Below, one piece after another: positions 7,754-14,863 of a stretch of 64,000 nucleotides of DNA. Location: contig OW818662.1 in assembly GCA_942492915.1 (NCBI GenBank), positions 1,364,001 to 1,428,000 on the forward strand, read 5' to 3'. A program made the position numbers and the translations under genes. Below the pieces are notes generated by a model. The model was not told the origin of the DNA. It made no database searches and worked only from the letters and a program-made list of their open reading frames with translations. Position 1 is the first letter of the stretch; each line of letters begins with the position of its first letter. Origin of the DNA: Turneriella sp942492915 (lineage in GTDB: Bacteria; Spirochaetota; Leptospiria; Turneriellales; Turneriellaceae).

Positions 7754-8191
7754 TTATTGCATCGCCTGATCAATATGTTCTGCCATGTCGGAGACGAAGC
7801 CTTTCACGCGCATCTTTTCGCCACTTTCAAAAATCAGAACTTCAGATCTGCTTTTAACATCAACAATTGATACCGTTGCGTTGTGCAATAGCGGTCCCGC
7901 CATATCGTCAGTGTCCAGTGTATATTCCCCATAAAGCACGTAACGAGTATTGAATGTGTCGTACTTTAAATCTCGACCTGATCGTTTCTCCGTCACCTCA
8001 GCGCCTTGGAAGTTTTCAACTTTCCATCCGTTTTGGTAAAAATAGTCTTTTAGCGCCAAAACAAATTTGTCGCCGCCTGCAGGAATCGTTATGCTTTTTT
8101 GGGTGCGGTCAATTGTGCCGTATTTTCGCACGTTGACGCTGCACGAAAGAGTGAGTATCGTAAAAAACACAAATAGATAAGCTTTTTTCAT
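7754..8191 (-). CDS. lipoprotein, cassette 1 (nearest the recombinase)
   Basis: A 145-residue predicted lipoprotein: signal MKKAYLFVFFTILTLSC with lipobox LTLSC. The mature part contains alternating strands (FVLALKDYFYQNGWKV, RYVLYGEYTLD, ATVSIVDVKSRSEVLIFESG) and ends with a helix. The layout, a helix followed by 'YxLxGxYxLD' and 'SIVDVKS', resembles periplasmic proteins of the CsgG/TolB-N type, but that is weak. It is the first cassette next to the attI-like junction, so probably the most recently inserted and the best placed for expression from any promoter there. Confidence 0.75.
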   Translation of the reverse strand: MKKAYLFVFFTILTLSCSVNVRKYGTIDRTQKSITIPAGGDKFVLALKDYFYQNGWKVENFQGAEVTEKRSGRDLKYDTFNTRYVLYGEYTLDTDDMAGPLLHNATVSIVDVKSRSEVLIFESGEKMRVKGFVSDMAEHIDQAMQ

Positions 8192-8238
8192 AATCGGCTC
8201 TTTATTTCAGTAGAAAGAGTCTGTCAACCACAATGGCC

Positions 8239-8290
8239 GACAACGTTTATTCCCTGAATGGCGGGAAAGCGTGTGGGGCAAGGATTTTTT
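8239..8290 (-). other. attI-like junction of the cassette array
   Basis: Read on the - strand, non-repeat DNA ends GGGAATAAAC and meets the first cassette core GTTGTCGGCC. This is the only cassette boundary without a repeat copy, as expected for attI joined to the first cassette. TTCCC at 8250-8254 pairs with GGGAA at 8263-8267, a possible pair of recombinase sites. Its role is inferred from position. The rest of the stretch to the recombinase start (8291-8413) is G-rich and AT-rich in turn; I could not place a promoter there with confidence. Confidence 0.55.
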
Positions 8291-8413
8291 GAGATGGGGC
8301 TGGGGGTGGTATGTTATTGCGAATTAAAATTGCGTGATTTGTGGTTGGGGGTGGGGTAAATGTGAAAAAAGATTGTTGTTCTATTTGTGTTCTATATTGT
8401 GGCGTGATAAAAT

Positions 8414-9514
8414 ATGGGGTTGGGAATTTTGGGGGTGTTGCGGGAGGAGTTGGGGGGCGACCTGGAGTTCGCGTCGAATTTGTTTTTGGCGGGGTTTATG
8501 CGGCGGCAGGGGATAGTACCGGGCAGTGGTGAGTTTCGGGAGTTGGCTGAATATTATAACAGTGGCGGGCGGCGGCGGGCGGTGTTCCGGGAGATGGAAC
8601 GGGATGCGCGGGATGGTGTGGATCTTGCGGCGCCGGTGGTTACGGGCGGGCAGGTGCGTGAGGTTCAGAAATCCTCATTGGGGGTTTGGGATGCCGACAG
8701 GTTTGAGCGTGCGTTGCGGATAAAGGATTATTCGCAGGCGACGGTGCGCAGTTATGTTTCGCGTTTGGAGCATTTTTCGCGATGGCTTGGGGGGCGAGGG
8801 CGCAGTCTGCAGAGTGTGACGGACGATGAGATTTTTCGTTATGTTGATGAGTTGGTGTCGCAGAAGAAGGTGACATCCATCTATTTGCGGGTATTGAAGG
8901 CGGCGCTGCACGCGTATTTTTCAGAGGTTTTGGGCGAGCCGCGGCTGTTGCCGATGCTGATGGGTATTCGCAAGCGGCATGCGTTGCCGCAGGTGCTGAC
9001 GAAGGGCGAGGTGGCGCGTTTGTTGCGGGTGACGACGAATCTGAAGCATCGTTCGATGCTGGCGGTGATGTACGGTTCTGGTTTGCGGGTGTCTGAGGTG
9101 ATCAAGCTGCGCGTTGAGGATATAAATTTTGAGAATCTGACATTGCGGGTGCGCATGGCTAAAGGCAAGAAAGATCGTTATTCAGTTTTTTCTGAATCGA
9201 TTATTCCGGCGTTGCAGGAGCTATCTGAGGGGCGCCGGGGTAATGAGATGCTGTTCTGGTCGAACCAGCGTGCGGGTAAGGCGGTGAGTGCGCGCACTTT
9301 GCAGCATGTGTTTGCGCAGGCGAAGAAGAAGGCGGGTATTCAGAAGGATGTTTCGTGTCATAGCATGCGGCACAGCTTTGCGACGCATTTGCTCGAGGGC
9401 GGTACGGATTTACGGGTGATACAGAAGCTGTTGGGGCATAAGAATATTCAGACGACGACGATTTACACGGGTGTGGCGCGGCGAACGCTGCAGAATGTGA
9501 AGAGCCCGTTATGA
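8414..9514 (+). CDS. tyrosine recombinase flanking the cassette array (not canonical IntI)
   Basis: A 366-residue tyrosine recombinase. Residues 1-90 are an unrecognised extension, 92-175 a SAM-like core-binding domain (DYSQATVRSYVSRLEHFSRWL), and 190-366 the catalytic domain. R225, K250, H316, R319, H342 and Y351 are all present (GLRVSE, AKGKKD, CHSMRHSF, LGHKN, IYTGV), so it should be active. Between R225 and R319 there are 94 residues, the spacing of XerC/XerD; the ~16-35-residue insertion that marks IntI and binds folded attC is absent. The C-terminus (NVKSPL) resembles IntI endings. Position, orientation and array argue that it moves the cassettes, but this is inferred; a general Xer role is the alternative. 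Its stop overlaps the end of pdhA. Confidence 0.85.
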   Translation: MGLGILGVLREELGGDLEFASNLFLAGFMRRQGIVPGSGEFRELAEYYNSGGRRRAVFREMERDARDGVDLAAPVVTGGQVREVQKSSLGVWDADRFERALRIKDYSQATVRSYVSRLEHFSRWLGGRGRSLQSVTDDEIFRYVDELVSQKKVTSIYLRVLKAALHAYFSEVLGEPRLLPMLMGIRKRHALPQVLTKGEVARLLRVTTNLKHRSMLAVMYGSGLRVSEVIKLRVEDINFENLTLRVRMAKGKKDRYSVFSESIIPALQELSEGRRGNEMLFWSNQRAGKAVSARTLQHVFAQAKKKAGIQKDVSCHSMRHSFATHLLEGGTDLRVIQKLLGHKNIQTTTIYTGVARRTLQNVKSPL

Positions 9515-10465
9515 GAAGACGTATTTTTTCATTTCGTCGTAGGTAAGTTCGGGTGAGGCATCGGCGAAGGTGACGGCGTCTTCGACGGTGGCGTCGATTT
9601 TTTGGTCGAGGTCGGTGAGGGTGGCGTCGGTGATGCCGAGCGTTTTGAGGCGTTCGCGGGAGGTATCGAGTGGGTCTTTTTCTTTCATTTCTTCGAGTTC
9701 GCCGGGCGGGCGGTATTTTGCGGGGTCAGACATGCTGTGGCCGCGAAAGCGGTAGGTGATCATTTCGATGAGTGTGGGGCCCTGGCCTGAGCGTGCGCGC
9801 ACGACGGCTTCGCGCACGGTGTCGTAAACGGTTTCAACGTTGAATGCGTCGATGCGGTGTGAGGGCATATTGAAGGCGTCGGCTTTGCGCGTGAGGTCGT
9901 GGGTTGGTTGGGCTCGGTAGAGCGGAGTTCCCATGGCGTAGAGGTTATTTTCGATGATGAAGACTGCGGGCAGGTTCCAGAGCGAGGCGTAGGTGAGGCC
10001 TTCATAGAAGCCACCGATATTGGTGCCGCCTTCGCCGATGAAGCAGAGTGTGACGGCGCGGTCGCCGCGGTATTTTGCGGCGAAGGCGTGGCCGGTGGCG
10101 ACGGCGACATGGCCGCCGACGATACCGTGGCCGCCGGTGAAGTTGAGAGCGCGTGAGAAGAGGTGCATGGAGCCGCCGAGGCCTTTGCTGCAGCCTGTGG
10201 CTTTGCCGAAGAGTTCTGCCATAACTTCGCGGGGTGTGATACCGCGCGCGAGGGCGTGGCCGTGTTCGCGGTAGGTGGCGATGACGTAGTCTTGCGGTTC
10301 GAGATTTTCGATCGCGCCGACGGCAACGGGTTCTTCGCCGATATAGAGGTGGCAGAAGCCACGGATTTTGCCGGTGGCGTATGCTTTTGCTGCGGCTTCT
10401 TCAAAGCGGCGAATGAGCAGCATTTTTTGGTACATGGAAAAGAGGCGATCGGTGGCTGCGCTCAT
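9509..10465 (-). CDS. pdhA: pyruvate dehydrogenase E1 component, alpha subunit
   Basis: A 318-residue E1-alpha subunit of the pyruvate (or a related 2-oxo acid) dehydrogenase complex, which decarboxylates the oxo acid with thiamine diphosphate and passes the acyl group to E2. The ThDP motif runs from G144-E145-G146 (GEG where GDG is usual) to N173-N174. HLYIGEE near residue 39 and YRFRGHSMSDP near 240 are typical of short bacterial PdhA. No E1-beta gene follows it, as it normally would: the 3' end overlaps the recombinase stop by a few bases. The coding strand is C-rich, unlike most genes here. Complex specificity cannot be settled without the beta subunit. Confidence 0.9.
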   Translation of the reverse strand: MSAATDRLFSMYQKMLLIRRFEEAAAKAYATGKIRGFCHLYIGEEPVAVGAIENLEPQDYVIATYREHGHALARGITPREVMAELFGKATGCSKGLGGSMHLFSRALNFTGGHGIVGGHVAVATGHAFAAKYRGDRAVTLCFIGEGGTNIGGFYEGLTYASLWNLPAVFIIENNLYAMGTPLYRAQPTHDLTRKADAFNMPSHRIDAFNVETVYDTVREAVVRARSGQGPTLIEMITYRFRGHSMSDPAKYRPPGELEEMKEKDPLDTSRERLKTLGITDATLTDLDQKIDATVEDAVTFADASPELTYDEMKKYVFS

Positions 10466-10592
10466 GGGTTAAGGGAGAGATGAGGATTTAGGTTGTCGAG
10501 CAAATGTGCGTCGAATACGGGCCGGCGTTTTTTTTGCGCGAATGGGCTCATGTGTGAGAAAAATCCGCATATTTCTGGTATTTAATAGGTAG

Positions 10593-11045
10593 ATGGGTAG
10601 CAAGGGATTGATGACGAGCGTGAGTTTGCCGGTTTCGGTGGCGCGTTATTGGCGGGGGCGGAAGCGGGAGATCTTGGGGTATAATGAGCGATTTTTGCGG
10701 ATGGTGATGCGTGGGCGTGTGCGGCGGGGTGTGACGAGGCGGTATAATCGTGCGGATGAGGTGTTTGAGATTGTATGTACGCGTTTTCGGCCGGGAGAGT
10801 ATGATTCGTTGCATTTTGCGGCTGCTTCGCTGCGTGTCAGTGTGTCGTCGTTGGTGTATTTGCTGATAAAACTTTGGCTGAAGCCGCAGCGGCGGCGTCA
10901 TGTGCGCCGGTTTTGTGCTAACTATAGCATGGTGCCTGTAGTTTGGGACTCCGCGGCCGGGATTTTAGAAGAAAGCCTCACCTTTTGGCGGTTGAATGAG
11001 AGCCTGACGGACTGCGAGCTACCATGGATGCAGCTGACAGGCTAG
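10593..11045 (+). CDS. DUF1564-like small protein
   Basis: A basic 150-residue protein, Arg-rich in its first 60 residues (RYWRGRKREILGYNERFLRMVMRGRVRRG). It is followed by a helical block, FRPGEYDSLHFAAASLRVSVSSLVYLLIKLW. The 'RFRP....L...A..L.VS.S.L...L' pattern recalls DUF1564, a family of small proteins multiplied in Leptospira. That call is from memory of the pattern and is uncertain; the family has no established function and may bind DNA, like ribbon-helix-helix proteins. It lies alone between pdhA and the uxs operon, in the strongly G-skewed tract. Confidence 0.6.
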   Translation: MGSKGLMTSVSLPVSVARYWRGRKREILGYNERFLRMVMRGRVRRGVTRRYNRADEVFEIVCTRFRPGEYDSLHFAAASLRVSVSSLVYLLIKLWLKPQRRRHVRRFCANYSMVPVVWDSAAGILEESLTFWRLNESLTDCELPWMQLTG

Positions 11046-11083
11046 AATGATTGCGGCCGTGTCTCGAGTCGCAAGTTTGAACG

Positions 11084-12070
11084 ATGTCTGCAGCAACAGG
11101 TCAGGGGCGACACGCGCTCGTTACAGGGGGCGCCGGGTTCATAGGAGCCCATTTGGTGCGCGAGCTTCTGCGTCTAGGCTACAAGGTTACAGTCTGGGAC
11201 AATCTGCACACGGGGCGCGAATCAAATCTTGCGGAAGTTAGCGAGCTGATTGAGTTTGCCCCGTTGGATATCCGGCATGTTGGAGTCGCCGAAGCCGCGG
11301 CGTTGAAATTTGGCAAGGTGCACATGATTTTCAACATGGCATGCCCTGCCTCGCCGCCGCATTACCAGAAAGACCCCGTGTATACCTGGGAAACATCGCT
11401 TTATGGCATCAGCAATATGCTGAAGATTGCCGAGAGCCAGGGTGCACGTTTGTTGCACGCATCGACTTCAGAGATCTATGGCGATCCGTTGGAGCACCCG
11501 CAGCGCGAGAGCTACTGGGGCAATGTGAACACGGTGGGCGTGCGCAGCTGCTATGACGAGGGCAAGCGTGCGGCAGAGACGCTGTGCGCGGACTATGTGC
11601 GGTTCAAGAACGTCGACGCGCGGCTGTTTCGTATTTTTAATACCTATGGTGAGTTCATGCACCCCGATGATGGGCGGGTGATTTCGAATTTTTGTGTGGC
11701 GGCGGTAGAGGGGCGTAAGGTACCGATCTATGGCAACGGCGCGCAGACACGTTCGTTTTGCTACGTGTCTGATTTGGTGGCGGGTATTTTGGCGTTGGCG
11801 GATCTTGAACGTGCTAACTATGACGGCCCGGTGAATTTGGGAAATCCTCATGAGTTCTCGATCCGTGAACTCGTGACCGTGCTCGAGAAGGTATCTGGCA
11901 AGAAACTCGAAACCGAGAACCATCCACTTCCGTCAGACGATCCCAAAATGCGGCGTCCTGTGATAGAACGTGCCGAGCGACTGCTCGGCTGGAAGCCGAA
12001 GGTTGAGTTAGAAGAAGGTCTGACGCGCACGCTGGCGTACTTTGCCGAAGAGGTTAAGAAGTACGCATGA
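11084..12070 (+). CDS. UDP-glucuronate decarboxylase (UDP-xylose synthase)
   Basis: A 328-residue extended short-chain dehydrogenase that very closely follows UDP-glucuronate decarboxylase. It has the NAD motif GGAGFIG at 15-21, ACPASPPHYQKDP at 86-98, HASTSEIYGDP at 125-135, YWGNVN at 144-149, and the catalytic pair Y157 and K161 in SCYDEGKR. The reaction is UDP-glucuronate to UDP-xylose plus CO2, feeding glycan or LPS synthesis in the cytoplasm. It starts an operon: its stop overlaps the ATG of the thioesterase gene (ATGA), and purN follows. Confidence 0.9.
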   Translation: MSAATGQGRHALVTGGAGFIGAHLVRELLRLGYKVTVWDNLHTGRESNLAEVSELIEFAPLDIRHVGVAEAAALKFGKVHMIFNMACPASPPHYQKDPVYTWETSLYGISNMLKIAESQGARLLHASTSEIYGDPLEHPQRESYWGNVNTVGVRSCYDEGKRAAETLCADYVRFKNVDARLFRIFNTYGEFMHPDDGRVISNFCVAAVEGRKVPIYGNGAQTRSFCYVSDLVAGILALADLERANYDGPVNLGNPHEFSIRELVTVLEKVSGKKLETENHPLPSDDPKMRRPVIERAERLLGWKPKVELEEGLTRTLAYFAEEVKKYA

Positions 12071-12534
12071 GCAGAGCCGAGCCCTGGAAAGATTTTTCGG
12101 TATTGGTTGAGACTGTCGTTCGCTGGCGCGACCTTGACGCGTACAACCATGTGAACAATAGCGTTTATCTGAATTATTTTGAAGAAGGACGCATCGCTTA
12201 TTATTTCAAGCTCGCAGAACTTGCCGGCATTGCCGCAGAGAATGCAGAAGTCTTTGACGGCTTTTCGACGGTGCTCGCGAACACGAACATTGAGTTTAAG
12301 GGTCAGGGTCGCCTGCATGAGACTCTGGTCATTGGTATTCGCTACACCGCGATACGTAAAATCTTTCTCGAAGCCGAATACGGTATTTTCAATAAAGCGA
12401 ACGGGCAGTTGCTCGCGCGCGGCACGTCGACGCAGGTTGCGGTGAATCTGAAAACCAGCAAGCCGGTGCGCGTGAGCGCTGAATTCACTGCGATGGCCAG
12501 AAAGCTCGAGGGCGAGCGTCTCGTGGTCGTTTGA
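12067..12534 (+). CDS. hotdog-fold acyl-CoA thioesterase
   Basis: A 155-residue 4HBT-type hotdog protein. The active-site segment VRWRDLDAYNHVNNSVYLNYFEEGR (residues 18-42) carries the Asp and His-Val-Asn-Asn typical of YbgC-like thioesterases. It probably hydrolyses an acyl-CoA or acyl-ACP thioester; the substrate is unknown. The start overlaps the end of the decarboxylase gene (ATGA), and purN begins three bases after its stop, so the three genes form one transcript although their pathways differ. Confidence 0.85.
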   Translation: MSRAEPWKDFSVLVETVVRWRDLDAYNHVNNSVYLNYFEEGRIAYYFKLAELAGIAAENAEVFDGFSTVLANTNIEFKGQGRLHETLVIGIRYTAIRKIFLEAEYGIFNKANGQLLARGTSTQVAVNLKTSKPVRVSAEFTAMARKLEGERLVVV

Positions 12535-12537
12535 GGT

Positions 12538-13167
12538 ATGCGTAGCCTGAAGGATTTCTTCCGTTCTTATGCCGCGCGGGCCAAAAAGCCGCTGCCGCGC
12601 ATCGCCATTTTGATTTCGGGGCGTGGCAGTAACATGCAGGCTTTGCTGTTGAAGATTCGGGAACGAAGGCTCACGGCTGCGTGCGTGCTGGTCATAAGCG
12701 ACCGTGAGGCGAAGGGCATTGAGGTTGCGCGCGGCTTCGGTGTGAAGGCCGAGGTGTTCTCTCGCAGCAAGGCAGAATCACGCGACGCGTTTGATACCCG
12801 GCTGGCGGCGCGGCTTAAAGAGGCCGGGGTTCAGGTAGTCGTGTGCGCGGGCTATCTGCGTATTCTGTCGCAGCCAATGCTGCAGGCATTCCCGCGCAGA
12901 ATTCTCAACGTGCATCCTTCGATATTGCCGGCCTTCCCGGGCATGAACGCACAGCAGCAGGCGCTTGACTATGGAGTCAAAATCACGGGGTGTACGATTC
13001 ACCTGGTCGATGCTGGTGTCGATACCGGGAAAATACTGGCGCAGGCTGCCGTGCCGGTTGTTGCCGGTGACACGGCGGGCTCACTCAGTCGCCGTATTCT
13101 ACAGGCAGAGCATGCGCTGTATTGGAAGACAGTACAGTCTTATCTGGCGTCTCTTGTGGTTACCTGA
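12538..13167 (+). CDS. purN: phosphoribosylglycinamide formyltransferase
   Basis: GAR transformylase, which uses 10-formyltetrahydrofolate in the third step of purine synthesis. The 209-residue protein has an N-terminal extension of about 18 residues before the conserved core (RIAILISGRGSNMQAL). Catalytic N124 and H126 lie in RILNVHPSILPAFPG, and D162 in DAGVDTGKIL. All key residues are present. Third gene of the uxs-thioesterase-purN operon. Confidence 0.93.
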   Translation: MRSLKDFFRSYAARAKKPLPRIAILISGRGSNMQALLLKIRERRLTAACVLVISDREAKGIEVARGFGVKAEVFSRSKAESRDAFDTRLAARLKEAGVQVVVCAGYLRILSQPMLQAFPRRILNVHPSILPAFPGMNAQQQALDYGVKITGCTIHLVDAGVDTGKILAQAAVPVVAGDTAGSLSRRILQAEHALYWKTVQSYLASLVVT

Positions 13168-13174
13168 ACGCGTT

Positions 13175-14095
13175 CTATTTTCGTTTTTTTGCCGTTTTGC
13201 GCGCGGGTTTTGCGCTCTTCTTTGGCTTTGCGGTCGCCCTCGGAGCCCTCGCTGCAGCACGTTTTGCCGGTGCGGCGATCAGCTTGCCATTGGCATCTTT
13301 GAGCGGTACCGGTTTAGGGTCTTTGGCTTCTTCGGCAGCAATGAGCTCGGTTATGCATTCGATGCCTGCGGGGCCCATGAAGAGGTTTGCATGGCCTACC
13401 TGGGCGAGTTTGACATCGTCGAAGCGGCCAGGAATATTGAGCTGGCGTAAGAACAGAATTTCATCAAATCTCGCAAACACAGCCTGAATGCTTGAAAGCG
13501 TGCGGTACTTCGCCTTGGTTTCGCGCATGAACGGCGATAGTGGGTTCATCTGCAGCGTCGCGAAAGTGAACGGGAAAAGGAACGTCAGCGGGTGGCCTTT
13601 AAACGGGGTGCCGAGCGCGAAGATTTTTCGGGTGCGGTCGCGCCCGCGGTAACCCATGTGTGCTGCGACGAGACCCGCCATAGAATGGCATACCATATAG
13701 CAGTCGCTGATGTTATTCTCTTCGAGAAAGCGTTGCAACTTTTCGCTGTAGTTGCGCAGGTTCCCGAATTGAAAACCCAGGCGTACAACATAGACCGGGT
13801 GGCCTTGCGCGACAAGCGCGGCCCGGCATTTCAGCCAGGTGAGCGGCGAACCGAAAAAGCCCGAAATCAATACGACGGCTCGTTTATCGCCTTCGGTGAT
13901 ATCACCGGGGCGAAAGAGTAAACCGGGTAGGTAGAGCAGAAAGTAGAGAAGTCCGTAAATAATCTCGAAAAAGATCTGTACCACAAGGTTTCGCGGCGGC
14001 GACTTTTCAGGCAAAAACGTCAGGTGATCGGCCATTGATGGCCCTGATGCGACCCAAAGCGCAGACGTAAAGGCTTTTGGTTCGGGGGGATTCAT
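13175..14095 (-). CDS. alpha/beta hydrolase with basic C-terminal tail
   Basis: A protein of about 306 residues with an N-terminal amphipathic or membrane stretch (IFFEIIYGLLYFLLYLPGLLF), then an alpha/beta hydrolase fold (RAVVLISGFFGSPLTW). The nucleophile elbow is CHSMAG, with Ser in a slightly altered GxSxG, and a late His is in AQVGHANLF. The last ~35 residues are almost only Lys, Ala, Arg and Pro, a tail that could bind an anionic surface. It is probably a lipase or esterase; no substrate is implied. The start at 14095 is preferred because the frame extending to 14617 runs antisense through the neighbouring coding region and loses hydrolase character. A further ATG at 14035 is possible. 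Confidence 0.75.
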   Translation of the reverse strand: MNPPEPKAFTSALWVASGPSMADHLTFLPEKSPPRNLVVQIFFEIIYGLLYFLLYLPGLLFRPGDITEGDKRAVVLISGFFGSPLTWLKCRAALVAQGHPVYVVRLGFQFGNLRNYSEKLQRFLEENNISDCYMVCHSMAGLVAAHMGYRGRDRTRKIFALGTPFKGHPLTFLFPFTFATLQMNPLSPFMRETKAKYRTLSSIQAVFARFDEILFLRQLNIPGRFDDVKLAQVGHANLFMGPAGIECITELIAAEEAKDPKPVPLKDANGKLIAAPAKRAAARAPRATAKPKKSAKPARKTAKKRK

Positions 14096-14146
14096 GAGCG
14101 AAACGGCTTGCCCCGACAGCGTCAGGTCGGCTACAGCCATAGAGTT

Positions 14147-14779
14147 ATGGGATGCCCGCCTGATCCGGTTGAAGTATCGATTTGGCACTCTGGAGAGCGT
14201 ATCACTCTTCTGCAGGAACGTTATGACCGTTTCAGGCAAGAGTATGCCGAAGCAGCAGAACTCGCAGAAGCTTTGAAAATCCACCCCGTTGAAGAGCCAG
14301 GCGCATGGCCTGCCGAGACATTCACGACCCGCACCGATGTGCAGCCCACCGAATACAGCCAGTACGCCGACCAGGAGGCGCAAACAAAGCTCGAGAGCGG
14401 CTATGCGAAGAAATTGAAGAGCCTCGAAATCGCTCTGTGTAGACTCAGAACCGAACTGTTGTGCCGTCTGCGCGAAAAACGTGGCACCGGGCGGCCCGAC
14501 AGCGCCCTCGTAAAGCGCGTTCGCCGGGCGCACGAAGCACACCGAAGGGAAGACCGCGCGCAGGCGATCAGCTGGCTTAGGCAGCAGCGCGAGGTGATGC
14601 AATATTATATTGAGCACACTAATGGACCAGCGCGCATCAACCGGGCTGCCGCGGTAAAAAGTATTGCGGCCATTGATTCTGAAATTCTGCGCTTGCGCGC
14701 GCTCACGCTAGCAGCGATGCTCTATGACCGCGGACTAACTGAGTTGGATGAGAAACGGTTTCAGGTTCCGTATAAGTAA
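14147..14779 (+). CDS. coiled-coil hypothetical protein
   Basis: A cytoplasmic protein of about 210 residues, almost entirely helical and rich in Glu, Arg, Leu and Ala (ITLLQERYDRFRQEYAEAAELAEAL; later ALCRLRTELLCRLREKR and AAVKSIAAIDSEILRLRAL), indicating coiled coils. No family recognised. The start at 14147 (MGCPPDPVEVSIWHSGE) gives a natural N-terminus; the frame stays open to an ATG at 14108, overlapping less plausible codons. It is divergent from the hydrolase gene and ends immediately before a long hairpin. Confidence 0.65.
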   Translation: MGCPPDPVEVSIWHSGERITLLQERYDRFRQEYAEAAELAEALKIHPVEEPGAWPAETFTTRTDVQPTEYSQYADQEAQTKLESGYAKKLKSLEIALCRLRTELLCRLREKRGTGRPDSALVKRVRRAHEAHRREDRAQAISWLRQQREVMQYYIEHTNGPARINRAAAVKSIAAIDSEILRLRALTLAAMLYDRGLTELDEKRFQVPYK

Positions 14780-14780
14780 T

Positions 14781-14834
14781 GTCAATAAAAGCTGGTTTGA
14801 AGCACTGACGTGCTTCAAACCAGCTTTTATTGAC
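14781..14834. terminator. 24-bp perfect inverted repeat, probable terminator
   Basis: GTCAATAAAAGCTGG and nine further bases pair perfectly with 14811-14834 around a 6-base loop. It starts just after the stop of the coiled-coil gene and sits 30 bases before ilvB. The arms contain TTTTATT but there is no long T run after the stem, so termination is inferred from position and stem strength. Confidence 0.7.
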
Positions 14835-14863
14835 GCCATGTCTTTCCGACAATAGAGAGAGCT

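Larger units (their letters stand above)
1..8290 (-). mobile_element. integron-like gene cassette array
   Basis: Nine copies of a ~200-225 bp repeat separate ten cassettes, the leftmost cut by the window edge. Read on the - strand, every cassette begins with GTT plus seven cassette-specific bases, and the same ten bases occur inverted at that cassette's far end, just beyond its gene. This is how integron cassettes look after a circle closed at attC is inserted. The array ends at 8244 against non-repeat DNA, and the recombinase gene starts at 8414, pointing away, as in an integron platform. No transposase is present. The genes are mostly unrelated to one another and AT-richer than the flanks. 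The integron reading is inference from this architecture; the repeats are longer than most described attC sites, and the recombinase lacks the IntI-specific insertion. Confidence 0.85.

Noticed and set aside
1872..7769. Repeated small + strand frames with nearly the same protein (beginning like MAALRPPIKLDRARAS) in several repeats
   Set aside because: They lie wholly in the attC-like repeats and are conserved because the DNA structure is; they vary in start and end and lack ribosome sites.
1..8290. CRISPR array
   Set aside because: Repeats are ~200-225 bp and the intervening parts are genes of 0.3-0.9 kb, not short spacers; no cas genes.
1..8290. Insertion sequences or a composite transposon
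   Set aside because: No transposase frame and no target duplications; the cassette-end matching fits circle insertion better.
8414..9514. Calling the recombinase intI
   Set aside because: The IntI-specific insertion is absent, so the name would claim more than is seen.
9760..10404. Long antisense frames over pdhA
   Set aside because: Low-complexity Ala/Ser/Pro translation; pdhA is clearly the real gene.
14096..14617. N-terminal extension of the alpha/beta hydrolase up to 14617
   Set aside because: This part runs antisense through the coiled-coil gene, is Cys/Phe-rich without a signal, and lacks the hydrolase fold.
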